NCBI GenBank assembly: GCA_007695195.1
Contig: REEG01000290.1
Coordinates: 1 to 43,377, forward strand
Source: Gemmatimonadales bacterium
Lineage (GTDB): Bacteria; Gemmatimonadota; Gemmatimonadetes; Longimicrobiales; Gaopeijiaceae
DNA: 43,377 bases
Direction of reading: 5' to 3'
Shown here: in pieces, positions 1 to 7,623 of the stretch
How positions within the stretch are numbered: the first letter of the stretch is position 1
Layout: every line of letters starts with the position of its first letter
Program-made: the position numbers and the translations under genes
Notes under the pieces: generated by a model
The model's input: the letters and a program-made list of their open reading frames with translations, nothing else
Told to the model about the DNA's origin: nothing
Database searches by the model: none

Positions 1-64
1 TCCCTTGGCCGGCGCTGAGGTTGCTCCCATGGCCGGCGGCGGGATTGCCCTCTCCGAAAGAGCC

Positions 65-196
65 TCACCCTCCCTCCCCCGCCACGTTCCGGAGTAACTT
101 CACCACGGCTTCCCGGGGATCCGGTGCCGCCATCACGGCCCCTACCACCGCAACCCCCGCAGCCCCGGTGCCGGCAAGCTCCCGGCTCCGGCCTTT
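65..196 (-). pseudogene. C-terminal remnant of a ThiE-like thiamine-phosphate synthase
   Basis: Reading leftwards, a 43-codon stretch ends at a TGA (65-67) and is closed upstream by an in-frame TGA (197-199). It encodes RELAGTGAAGVAVVGAVM followed by APDPREAVVKLL, which matches the last strand and helix of ThiE-family TIM barrels (GAxGVAVvsAi, then apDPxxA). The rest of the enzyme, including the phosphate- and pyrimidine-binding parts, is absent: none of the three minus-strand frames between 200 and 350 continues the homology, and era occupies the DNA beyond. It is most likely the tail of a gene cut away by rearrangement. Homology is judged by eye; another TIM-barrel phosphate-binding tail is possible. 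Confidence 0.5.
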
Positions 197-239
197 TCAA
201 GGGTATCCTTCCGGTGGAGGAAGGCCCTCATCCTTGAAG
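195..239. repeat. Nested inverted repeat at the end of the thiE remnant
   Basis: Outer arms TTCAAGG (196-202) and CCTTGAA (232-238), extended by a T-G pair, enclose inner arms CCTTCC (207-212) and GGAAGG (219-224) around a GGTGGA loop. No T-tract follows on the + strand, so it is not a clear intrinsic terminator. It starts exactly where ThiE similarity stops and lies in the era leader. The remainder of the gene-free stretch 1-350 shows no RNA gene and no convincing promoter. Confidence 0.45.
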
Positions 240-350
240 TGGCCCTGTTTCCCCGTTGGAGGGGCTACTAAGTTCCGAGTGGTAGGGCCTCTCCCATCAT
301 TGTATGCCAGCACCTGGCCGGAGGAAGGTTTGGGACGTGAGGATGAAGAC

Positions 351-1271
351 ATGGATTCCACATCCGTCAATGAGAGCAAAGCCGGGTTCGTGACCCTTCT
401 GGGGATTCCCAACGCAGGGAAGTCCACACTTCTGAACGCCATGTTGGGCGAGCGGCTCAGCATCGTGAGTTCCCGCCCGCAGACCACATGGCGCCGGATC
501 ACTGGAATCCATTCTGACGGTGGTGCCCAGATTGTCTTTCTCGATACTCCGGGCCTCCTTGAGCCGAAGGATCTCATTCACGAGGCACTTATGCTTGAGG
601 CGCGAGGGGCTCTGAGTGACGCTGACCTGGCCCTTGCCGTTCTGGATCCGACCCGGCCGATCCGCGAACTCCAGGACCGCTTCGTGGCCACGCTTCTTGG
701 GGGTGTCAAGGTGCCAAAGGTGGTGGCTGTGACCAAGGTCGACATCGCCTCGGAGCAACAGGTCGCTGAGTTGCGGGAATGGTCCGAGTCCCTTTCACCT
801 ATTGCTGTGCATGGGGTTTCCGGAGAGACTGGCCAGGGAGTGGGAGAACTCCTGGCCTGTTTGCAGGAGAATTTGCCCGTTAGCCCGTTCTTCTACCCGG
901 AAGATGAGATCGCCACTGCGCCGGTCCGGTTCTTCGTGGGCGAACTGGTACGGGAGACGGTGTTCGACCAGTTTCGCGAAGAGATCCCGTATGCGACCTT
1001 CTGCGAGGTCGAGGAGTTTCGTGACGGGGGCGGTAGGACCTACATCCAGGTGAACATCTTCGTGGAGCGGGCCTCCCAGAAGGGGATCCTCATCGGAGAG
1101 CGCGGGGCGGCCATTCGTACCTTGGGCCGTGATGCGCGGGCGAAGATCGAGGCATTTCTCGGAGAGCCGGTGTATTTGGACCTCTGGGTAAAGGTACTGC
1201 CCAAATGGAGGAAGAAGAGGGGGGAATTGCGTCGACTCGGATTACCCTTACCTGACGCCCGTCCTTCGTAA
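351..1271 (+). CDS. era: GTPase Era
   Basis: Era is an essential GTPase that binds the 3' end of 16S rRNA during 30S subunit maturation. The 306-residue product has the usual family length. The G1 loop GIPNAGKS is at residues 18-25, G3 DTPG at 65-68 and G4 TKVD at 128-131 (T replacing the commoner N). A C-terminal KH domain with the GxxG-like ILIGERGAAI segment and a basic end (KWRKKRGELRR) binds RNA. The frame stays open upstream to about base 21, but that part is Pro/Ala/Ser-rich, lacks Era similarity and overlaps the thiE remnant. The ATG at 351, preceded by a GTGAGGATG stretch, gives a normal N-terminus. The stop overlaps the next ATG by one base (TAATG), implying coupling. Confidence 0.95.
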   Translation: MDSTSVNESKAGFVTLLGIPNAGKSTLLNAMLGERLSIVSSRPQTTWRRITGIHSDGGAQIVFLDTPGLLEPKDLIHEALMLEARGALSDADLALAVLDPTRPIRELQDRFVATLLGGVKVPKVVAVTKVDIASEQQVAELREWSESLSPIAVHGVSGETGQGVGELLACLQENLPVSPFFYPEDEIATAPVRFFVGELVRETVFDQFREEIPYATFCEVEEFRDGGGRTYIQVNIFVERASQKGILIGERGAAIRTLGRDARAKIEAFLGEPVYLDLWVKVLPKWRKKRGELRRLGLPLPDARPS

Positions 1272-2344
1272 TGCCAATGGGGATACGGAGGTCTCGCACT
1301 GTCCAGGCTCCGTGGGCTGATTGGGGTCGGTGGCCTCGACGGTCCCTGTGGTTTTGCGCCTTCTTGTTCCTGGTGAGCCAACCCCCTTTGCTTTACGCCC
1401 AGGGAGTTCCCGAGGCCCGGACGGCAAGCGCAGAGGGCGCTCTTTTTCTCCTTCTCCCCAGTGGAGCCCAAGGGGTGGCGATGGGTCGGGCCATGACGGC
1501 AGTTGGTTCGGCGGAGTCGGCGTTCTGGAACCCGGCTGGGCTGGTGTCGTTGGAGGGGGGACGGGCCATCCTGGTCCGGGGCGAGCATGTTGCCGGAGAA
1601 GCCACAGGGGTCTCTTTCGTCCGGGGGGGTGGACGTGAGGAATGGGCGTTCGGCCTCTCCTACCAAATGCTTGACGTAGGCAGTCAGGATCTGACGGACC
1701 AGGACCGGCAGGTGGTTGGTTCCATCACCATCCGAAGCCATCAGGGGATTGTTTCCGTGGGGCGTCCCTTCGGCCAGCGCGTGAGAGGTGGGATCAACCT
1801 CAAGTCCATTCAATACCGGGTCACCTGTCGGGGTCAGTGCCCCGACGGCACCGTATCTGCTTCCTCCTGGGCCACCGATCTGGGGATTCAGGCAACTCCC
1901 TTCCTCAGTCATCCTCTGGAGGTGGGCTTCATGGTGGCCCACCTGGGAACCGACTTCACGGTTCGGGACTCGGGCCAGTCCGATCCGTTGCCAGCTCGGG
2001 TCCGAGTGGCGCTGTCTTACGACCTCCTCGAGCGATTCGTTGAGGATCAGGAGGTGGCGCTGCGAATCGTGAGCGAGGTGGAGGATCGGCTGCGGAACCC
2101 GGGCAACCTTGCCGTCTTTTTGGGCGGACAGGTCTCTGCGGCTGCTGCCGGGATCGATGAGGTGTCGGTTCGAGGAGGATATGTCTGGGGGGGAGGGCTC
2201 GATCGGAATCAAACGGCGGGAGCCGGTCTCGGCTTTGGAGTAAGATTTGACCGGTTCGAGTTTGGGATTGCCCGCTCGCTTTCCCGTGGCGGGCCAACCT
2301 CGGGCGAGGAGCCCGTTCACATTACTCTTGGTCTGGTCTTTTGA
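1271..2344 (+). CDS. PorV/UPF0164-like outer-membrane beta-barrel protein
   Basis: A 357-residue protein with a long basic N-terminus, a hydrophobic stretch (SLWFCAFLFLVSQPPLLYAQ) and a likely signal-peptidase site after YAQ. The mature protein opens with the signature of the PorV/UPF0164 group (GAQGVAMGRAMTAVGSAES, then FWNPAGL), related to the FadL-type fold. Alternating hydrophobic strands fill the rest and the chain ends in Phe, as BAM-inserted barrels do. In Bacteroidota PorV is a shuttle of the type IX secretion system, but many relatives have no assigned role and no other T9SS gene is visible here. Its function is therefore open. It overlaps era by one base and is probably co-transcribed with it. 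Confidence 0.75.
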   Translation: MPMGIRRSRTVQAPWADWGRWPRRSLWFCAFLFLVSQPPLLYAQGVPEARTASAEGALFLLLPSGAQGVAMGRAMTAVGSAESAFWNPAGLVSLEGGRAILVRGEHVAGEATGVSFVRGGGREEWAFGLSYQMLDVGSQDLTDQDRQVVGSITIRSHQGIVSVGRPFGQRVRGGINLKSIQYRVTCRGQCPDGTVSASSWATDLGIQATPFLSHPLEVGFMVAHLGTDFTVRDSGQSDPLPARVRVALSYDLLERFVEDQEVALRIVSEVEDRLRNPGNLAVFLGGQVSAAAAGIDEVSVRGGYVWGGGLDRNQTAGAGLGFGVRFDRFEFGIARSLSRGGPTSGEEPVHITLGLVF

Positions 2345-2355
2345 TCTTCATGCCT

Positions 2356-2384
2356 TTGACCCTGCTCTTTCTTTCCCCTATTCC
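2356..2384 (+). promoter_or_regulatory. Possible sigma70-type promoter for rnr
   Basis: TTGACC (2356-2361) and TATTCC (2379-2384) are separated by exactly 17 bases, in the only gap between the PorV-like gene and rnr. Initiation near 2391 would leave a leader of about 10-15 bases with no Shine-Dalgarno sequence. The -10 box matches consensus only in TAT, so support is modest. Confidence 0.35.
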
Positions 2385-2404
2385 CCATCCAACGGTGCCG
2401 TTTG

Positions 2405-4537
2405 ATGACACACCCTGACCTTCCGAACGCCCAGGCCATTCGATCTGCGTTGGAAGGATCCCGACGCGGTCCACTCCGAGCCAAGGAGCTGGCCCACGAG
2501 CTGGGTGTTCCCAAGGCACGGTACCGGGACTTCAAGGCGTACCTGCGCAAACTGGAAGAGGTGGGGGAGGTATACCGGATCCGGAGCAATCGGTATTCGA
2601 TTCCGGAAAAGATCAATCTGACTGTGGGTACGCTGCGGGTCATCCGCTCCGGCGATGGGTTTGTTCGTCCGGAGGCCCGGGGCGCGGAGGAGGTGTTTGT
2701 TCCCGCTGCCCGCCAGGATTCTGCCATGGATGGTGACCGTGTGGCGGTCCGGATCGAGGGAAGACCCCGCGGCCAGGCACCGGTGGGTCGGATCCTCAAG
2801 ATCTTCGAACGCGCTCGTCCCACGGTGGTTGGGACGTTCCGCCAGACCCGAAATTTCGGGTTTGTCGCCCCCCTGGACCGCCGCGTTTCCCGGGATGTCC
2901 TCGTACCTCAGGGGATGGGGGGATCCGCTCGTTCCGGGGATATTGTGGTGGTTCGAATCTCACAATACGGGAGTTCGAAACAGAATTCGGTGGGTGAGGT
3001 GGAGCGGGTTCTCGGGCCCATGGAAGCGCCTGGGGTGGATGTCCTGGCCATCCTCCACGGTCATGGGCTCCCTCGGGAGTTCCCGACAAAGGTGGAGGAT
3101 GCCGCAGCCGCTTCCGCAGAATGGATGGATCGCCCTGGAGAGCGCACCGACTGTCGGGATCTTCTGGTATTCACCATCGATCCGGTGGAAGCCCGGGACC
3201 ACGACGATGCCCTCTCGGTGCGCGAACTGGAGAACGGGAAGTTCCTTGAGGTGGGGATCCACATTGCCGATGTAGCCCACTTCGTTCGTGAGGGATCTCC
3301 CCTGGACCTGGAAGCCCGGACACGGGGAACCTCCGTCTATCTTGTGGACCAGGTGGTTCCCATGCTTCCACACTTGCTCTCATCCGACCTGTGTTCCCTT
3401 CGGACCGGGGAGGATCGACTGGCGTTCAGCCTGTTCCTTGTCCTGGATGCCGAGACCCGGGTGCGCGAGTATCGCTTCGAGAAGACCTGGATTCGCTGTC
3501 GGTACGGACTGCATTATCAGCAGGTGCAGGACGTTCTGGAAGGGAGGGGGACGGTGAACGACGTGGTGGATGCCGCCCTGCTGAAGCTCGACCGTCTGGC
3601 CCGCCGCCTGCGGACCCTGAGGCGGCAGCGAGGCTCCCTTGACTTCGACCTGCCGGAAGCGCGGGTCGTCCTTGATGACGAGGGCACTCCCCAGGATATC
3701 CGAAAGGTGACCCAACTGGATTCCAATCGCCTCATTGAGGAATTCATGCTCCTGGCCAATGAAACCGTGGCTCGAGTCGGACAGGACAAGCGGCTTCCCA
3801 TCCCCTTCAGGATCCATGAGCCTCCGCCTGCGCCGAGACTGGATGAGCTTCGAAGTTTTTTGGCATCGGTGGGCCACTCCCTTCCGCGGGGCCGTGTGGA
3901 CGGCAGGGCCCTGCAAGCCGTCCTGGAGCGTGTCGAAGGACGACCCGAGGAGGCTCTGGTGTCCACGGTCATACTACGGCACATGCAGAAAGCCCGCTAT
4001 GACGCGGAAAATCTCGGGCACTTCGGACTTGCGTCACCTGCCTACACTCACTTCACGTCTCCGATCCGCCGATACCCTGATCTAGTGACCCATCGGGTGC
4101 TCCATCAGGCCCTCCTCGCCTCAGGCGACGTTCCTGAGCGTTGGGGAGGGGAGTTCCTGGAGGAGATCGCCGAGTCCAGCAGTGAACGAGAGCGTCGCGC
4201 CCAACAGGCTGAACGGGACTCCGTCGAGATGAAGAAGATCGAATTCATGCGTCGGCACCTGGGTGAGGAGTTCCAGGGAACCATCGCGGGCGTAACCTCG
4301 TTCGGCTTCTTCGTCCTCCTTGATCGCTACTACGTAGAGGGACTTGTCCACGTGAGCACCCTGGGAGATGACTTCTACCGATTCATTGAAGAGGCCTACG
4401 CTCTGGTGGGTGAGCGAAGTCGGCGCCGGTTTCGGCTTGGAGATCGCGTCCGGGTTCAGGTCGTGCGTGCCGACAAGGAAGAGCGACAGGTCGACTTCAA
4501 ACTCCTGGAGCGGTTGCCCGCTCCGGCGGCGAACTGA
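2405..4537 (+). CDS. rnr: Ribonuclease R (RNB-family 3'-5' exoribonuclease)
   Basis: RNase R degrades structured RNA processively from the 3' end, acting in mRNA and rRNA turnover. The roughly 710-residue product starts with a winged-helix-like segment, then cold-shock/OB domains, the RNB catalytic domain and a C-terminal S1 domain (about residues 620-705). The catalytic motif TIDPVEARDHDDA, near residues 257-269, holds the four metal-binding aspartates of the family. The RNB segment LASPAYTHFTSPIRRYPDL is also intact. ATG 2405 is directly preceded by an in-frame TTG (2402), which could equally be the start. No Shine-Dalgarno sequence is seen and the leader is pyrimidine-rich. RNase II is a less likely reading, given the length and the N-terminal helix-turn-helix. 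Confidence 0.93.
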   Translation: MTHPDLPNAQAIRSALEGSRRGPLRAKELAHELGVPKARYRDFKAYLRKLEEVGEVYRIRSNRYSIPEKINLTVGTLRVIRSGDGFVRPEARGAEEVFVPAARQDSAMDGDRVAVRIEGRPRGQAPVGRILKIFERARPTVVGTFRQTRNFGFVAPLDRRVSRDVLVPQGMGGSARSGDIVVVRISQYGSSKQNSVGEVERVLGPMEAPGVDVLAILHGHGLPREFPTKVEDAAAASAEWMDRPGERTDCRDLLVFTIDPVEARDHDDALSVRELENGKFLEVGIHIADVAHFVREGSPLDLEARTRGTSVYLVDQVVPMLPHLLSSDLCSLRTGEDRLAFSLFLVLDAETRVREYRFEKTWIRCRYGLHYQQVQDVLEGRGTVNDVVDAALLKLDRLARRLRTLRRQRGSLDFDLPEARVVLDDEGTPQDIRKVTQLDSNRLIEEFMLLANETVARVGQDKRLPIPFRIHEPPPAPRLDELRSFLASVGHSLPRGRVDGRALQAVLERVEGRPEEALVSTVILRHMQKARYDAENLGHFGLASPAYTHFTSPIRRYPDLVTHRVLHQALLASGDVPERWGGEFLEEIAESSSERERRAQQAERDSVEMKKIEFMRRHLGEEFQGTIAGVTSFGFFVLLDRYYVEGLVHVSTLGDDFYRFIEEAYALVGERSRRRFRLGDRVRVQVVRADKEERQVDFKLLERLPAPAAN

Positions 4538-4579
4538 TCGATTCCGGGCGACGTCCACGCTCCTCCCCAGGTATCCGGC

Positions 4580-5647
4580 ATGAAACACGCCCCGACCGTC
4601 CTGTACTTCGGGGGGCCGCATTCGGTCCCGCCTGCGGTACTCCAGGCCTTCGTGGAAAACCACGACATGGTCCTGGTGCGCCAGGGCGACGGTTCCGGCG
4701 TCATGGATCGAGCCAATCGCTCCTTTCCGGCCTGCCTGGTTCTCGACGCCACAGGGGCCATCGAAGAGGCGCTCAGCCTCTGTCGGCGGATCAAAGCCGA
4801 CCCCTTCACGTCCATTATCCCGGTCGCGATCTTCGTCCCATCCCACCCACCGGGCCTCTCATCCCGCGGGCTGGAGGCCGGTGCCGATGAGGTTCTCCGG
4901 GAGGGCTTGGCGGAGCGGGAGTTGGAACTCCGTCTCGAACTCCTCCTTCGCCGGGCGGCCAGGGACGTGTCTGTGCACCCCACCACACGGCTGCCCGGAA
5001 CGGTTCAGATTGAACGGGATCTGGCCGGACGGATAGACTCGGGTTCTCCCTTCGCGGTGTGCTACGCGGACCTGGATCACTTCAAGGAGTTCAATGACCG
5101 GTACAGCTACGCTCAGGGTGACCGGGTCATTCTCCTCACGGCTCGGATCCTCCGGGATGTGGTCCGTGCCCTGGCACCTGATGGTTTTGTCGGGCACATC
5201 GGTGGAGACGACTTCATCTTCAGCCTGGCGGTGGATGGCCTGGACGAGGTTTGCGCCGAGATCCTCTTCCTTTTCGATGAGATCATCCCCTACCAGTATT
5301 CCGAAGCGGACCGGGCCGCTGGGTACTTTCTGGGTCAGGATCGACGGGGGACCGTTCACAGGGTGCCACTCATGACCCTGAGCATCGGAGTGGTTACCAA
5401 TCGTTTGGGTCAATTCGACCATCCGGCGCAGCTGGGCGAACGGGCGGCGGAGATGAAGGCTTTTGCCAAGACCATACCGGGATCGGTATATGTGGTAGAC
5501 CGTCGTTCCCCGTCATCCGGCCGCCTGGCTTCGGACGAAGGCCCCATGGATTCCTCGGCAGTCCAGAAGGTGGAAGGCACGATGCGGGGGAATGAAGGCG
5601 GCTCGGCCCGGGCCACCGAATCGATTAGCCAGAGGAGCGCAACGTGA
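4580..5647 (+). CDS. REC-like / GGDDF-domain signalling protein
   Basis: A 355-residue protein in two parts. Residues 1-130 resemble a response-regulator receiver: CLVLD puts a candidate phospho-acceptor at D56, but the acidic pair normally near residues 8-10 is missing (YFG). Residues 140-305 are a GGDEF-type cyclase domain with YADLDHFKEFNDRY and the signature HIGGDDF at 208-212. GGDDF replaces GGDEF/GGEEF, so diguanylate cyclase activity cannot be assumed; the protein may be a weak cyclase, a c-di-GMP or GTP sensor, or inactive. The last 50 residues look disordered. The stop overlaps the next gene's GTG (GTGA), linking it to the zinc-ribbon protein. The start ATG follows rnr by 42 bases. 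Confidence 0.8.
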   Translation: MKHAPTVLYFGGPHSVPPAVLQAFVENHDMVLVRQGDGSGVMDRANRSFPACLVLDATGAIEEALSLCRRIKADPFTSIIPVAIFVPSHPPGLSSRGLEAGADEVLREGLAERELELRLELLLRRAARDVSVHPTTRLPGTVQIERDLAGRIDSGSPFAVCYADLDHFKEFNDRYSYAQGDRVILLTARILRDVVRALAPDGFVGHIGGDDFIFSLAVDGLDEVCAEILFLFDEIIPYQYSEADRAAGYFLGQDRRGTVHRVPLMTLSIGVVTNRLGQFDHPAQLGERAAEMKAFAKTIPGSVYVVDRRSPSSGRLASDEGPMDSSAVQKVEGTMRGNEGGSARATESISQRSAT

Positions 5648-6282
5648 ATTCCATGATGGCGACCTTTCAGGTCAACTGTCCTTCCTGTGGAAGCGAGTTC
5701 GACATCGATCGGTACCGGGTCCCGACTCTGGGAATCGCGGCCATCTGCTCCGAGTGCTTCCGGACCTTTCGAATCGAGGTTCCGGCGGCCTCCGACGCGG
5801 ATCCAACAGACCCGGCGGATTGGGATGACGCCCCTGACCTGGAGCTGGAATCCGAATCGACCCCGGCGGACTCCACCGCAGAGCTGGTGATGGATGAGTC
5901 ACCCCCCCCTTCTCCTGCGCCGGTCGTGGATGAAGGGTTCCAGGACCTCTCCTCCCTCACTGCCGAAGCATTGGCCGAGACCGAGGAGGAGCGGGCGCCC
6001 CAGGGTGCCGTAGCCAGCGGGCTTTCCCGCTTCGGGCGTCGGGATCCCCATGACCGGGCCCGCCGCCTGGCTCGGGTGCTGGTGTCGGACATCATCGCGT
6101 ATTACCCCGAGAAGCATGCCGAAGCCGTGCGGGAGGGACGGGTCCGTGAGACCTTTGAGGAGGAGGTGGAGAAGTCTCGAAGAGAATACATCGAGCAGGT
6201 GGGGCGGGAGATGGCCGATTCCACTGACTATTTCCGGGTCGCGCTGAACGAGGTTCTGGCTCGAGGAACGGACGTCTACTGA
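5644..6282 (+). CDS. Zinc-ribbon protein with a conserved helical C-terminal domain
   Basis: A 212-residue protein. The N-terminus carries an MJ0042-type zinc ribbon, CPSC at 12-15 and CSEC at 35-38. A roughly 85-residue acidic, proline-rich linker follows, then a charged helical domain from about residue 130 (DPHDRARRLARVLVSDIIAYY, ending FRVALNEVLARG). I recognise similar tails in uncharacterised proteins of deltaproteobacteria and acidobacteria but know no function. The GTG start at 5644 is supported by AGAGGA about 7 bases upstream and by the GTGA overlap with the preceding GGDDF gene; ATGs at 5653 and 5656 are alternatives. The pairing suggests a regulatory role, which is inference. Confidence 0.7.
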   Translation: MNSMMATFQVNCPSCGSEFDIDRYRVPTLGIAAICSECFRTFRIEVPAASDADPTDPADWDDAPDLELESESTPADSTAELVMDESPPPSPAPVVDEGFQDLSSLTAEALAETEEERAPQGAVASGLSRFGRRDPHDRARRLARVLVSDIIAYYPEKHAEAVREGRVRETFEEEVEKSRREYIEQVGREMADSTDYFRVALNEVLARGTDVY

Positions 6283-6324
6283 TCCAAGCCAGGGTCCGGG
6301 GTTCTCGGGGGCGGACCGGTTCGG

Positions 6325-6353
6325 TTGAACGGTTCCGCTTCCATGGATACATT
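6325..6353 (+). promoter_or_regulatory. Sigma70-type promoter upstream of prfB
   Basis: TTGAAC (6325-6330), a 17-base spacer and TACATT (6348-6353) give a good housekeeping-type promoter with a start near 6360. It lies after the zinc-ribbon gene and about 45 bases before a strong intrinsic terminator, so transcripts would be either short (about 80 nt) or read through into prfB. Confidence 0.5.
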
Positions 6354-6399
6354 CCGACGTTGCGGGGTTCGAAAGGAATCCCCGCGATGGATTGCCGCG

Positions 6400-6441
6400 G
6401 GGCCGCCGCGGTGGGGTCGTCCCCCGCGGACGGCCCTTTTT
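6400..6441 (+). terminator. Intrinsic terminator between the zinc-ribbon gene and prfB
   Basis: The hairpin builds from GGGCCG (6400-6405) with CGGCCC (6431-6436), then CCGC (6406-6409) with GCGG (6426-6429), then GGGG (6413-6416) with CCCC (6421-6424) around a TCGT loop. T5 (6437-6441) follows immediately. A smaller hairpin lies upstream (GCGGGG 6362-6367 with CCCCGC 6380-6385). The second arm of that hairpin, CCCCGCG (6380-6386), can instead pair with CGCGGGG (6396-6402), which touches the base of the terminator. Confidence 0.7.
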
Positions 6442-6512
6442 CGTGTACGTGTGACTCGCCCCCGGCCGCCTTATCACGCTGCCGAATGGTGACCCAAGGA
6501 GAAGAAGCCCCG

Positions 6513-7623
6513 ATGAACCAAGACGATGTGAGCCGCGTACGTGGACTGCTGAAGCGGATCGATGAACTCAGGGGGTTCCTTTGACGTCGCTCATCGCGAA
6601 CGACGGATAGAAGAACTCCAGGCTCGCATGACTGAGCCGAGCTTCTGGGACCGACCCGACGAAGCCCGGGAAGTCATGGAGGAGTCGAACCGCCTGAAGG
6701 GGTGGGTCGAGCCATGGAATCGCCTTCATACCAAGGCGACCGAACTGGAGGAGTTGGCTGAACTCCTGGCGGATGAGGCCGATGCCGACCTGGAGAGTGA
6801 GTGGCGGCGGGAATTCCAGGCACTCAGCCGGGGCCTGGAGGAGTTGGAGCTCCGGACCATGCTCCAGGGCGAGAACGACCACCGAAACGCCCTCCTCACC
6901 ATCCACGCCGGGGCTGGAGGAACCGAGTCCCAGGATTGGGCCGAGATGCTCCTGCGCATGTACAATCGCTGGGCCGAGCGCCACGGACTCACCGTTGAGA
7001 TCCTGGACATCCAGTACGGAGAAGAGGCCGGCGTGAAGGGCGTGACCCTGCAGGTGACCGGTGAGGCCGCCTACGGGTTCCTCAAGGCAGAGAAGGGAGT
7101 CCACCGGCTGGTGCGGATCTCACCCTTCGATTCCCAGGCTCGGCGGCACACTTCCTTCGCCTCGGTCTTCGTCTATCCCGAGGTGGATGACGACATCGAC
7201 ATCGAGATCGATGAGGGCGATCTCCGGGTCGACACCTTCCGAGCCTCCGGCGCCGGCGGGCAGCACGTCAACAAGACAGACTCGGCGATCCGAATCACCC
7301 ACGAGCCCACCGGGATCGTGGTCTCCTGCCAGCAGGAGCGTTCCCAGCACAAGAACCGGGCGACGGCCATGAAGATGCTGAAGGCTGCCCTCTTCGAGCG
7401 CGCCGAAGAAGAGCGGGAGAAGGAGCGGCAGGCGGTAGAGGCGACCAAGACGGAGATCGGGTGGGGCAACCAGATCCGCTCCTACGTATTCCAGCCCTAC
7501 ACCATGGTGAACGATCACCGCACGGAGTTGAAGCTCGGCGATGTGGATGCGGTCATGGACGGTGACCTCGATCCCTTCATCGAAGCGTACCTGAAGAAAT
7601 TCGGAGCCCAAGCCACAGCATGA
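6513..7623 (+). CDS. prfB: Peptide chain release factor 2, with programmed +1 frameshift
   Basis: RF2 releases peptides at UGA and UAA codons. Translation starts at ATG 6513 (AAGGAG 11 bases upstream). It runs 23 codons to an in-frame TGA at 6582-6584, skips one base and continues from GAC 6583, giving about 369 residues. The downstream part carries the SPF stop-codon recognition tripeptide (RISPFDSQARRH) and the catalytic GGQ at residues 248-250 (SGAGGQHVNKT), close to the E. coli positions. Two ORFs in different frames are therefore one gene, not a broken one. The stop overlaps the ATG of lysS (ATGA). The prfB-lysS order is common in bacteria. Confidence 0.95.
6570..6585 (+). promoter_or_regulatory. 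prfB autoregulatory +1 frameshift site
   Basis: The internal Shine-Dalgarno AGGGGG (6570-6575), three spacer bases (TTC), slippery CTT (6579-6581), TGA (6582-6584) and a following C reproduce the classical arrangement. When RF2 is scarce the ribosome pauses at UGA, slips +1 on CUU and reads GAC, so RF2 controls its own synthesis. Confidence 0.95.

Noticed and set aside
1-30. Minus-strand ATG at 28-30 as the start of another gene running off the window
   Set aside because: Only ten codons are visible and the nearest purine run is too far away to decide the start.
310-345. Resemblance to the SRP RNA core (CCGGAGGAAGG near CACCTGG)
   Set aside because: The tetraloop and the asymmetric internal loops do not line up and no surrounding helix forms.
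21-350. In-frame upstream extension of era (110 codons)
   Set aside because: Composition is Pro/Ala/Ser-rich with no Era similarity, it overlaps the thiE remnant, and ATG 351 gives the normal family length.
1-350. TPP riboswitch near the thiE remnant
   Set aside because: No CTGAGA-type conserved core was found on either strand.
6362-6429. Full four-segment attenuator
   Set aside because: Alternative pairings exist, but the antiterminator would disrupt only about three pairs at the base of a 14-pair terminator; kept only as a possibility in the finding.
6360-6584. Separate 74-residue protein ending at the prfB frameshift stop
   Set aside because: Its end is the N-terminus of RF2, and the frame upstream of ATG 6513 crosses the terminator without protein-like content.
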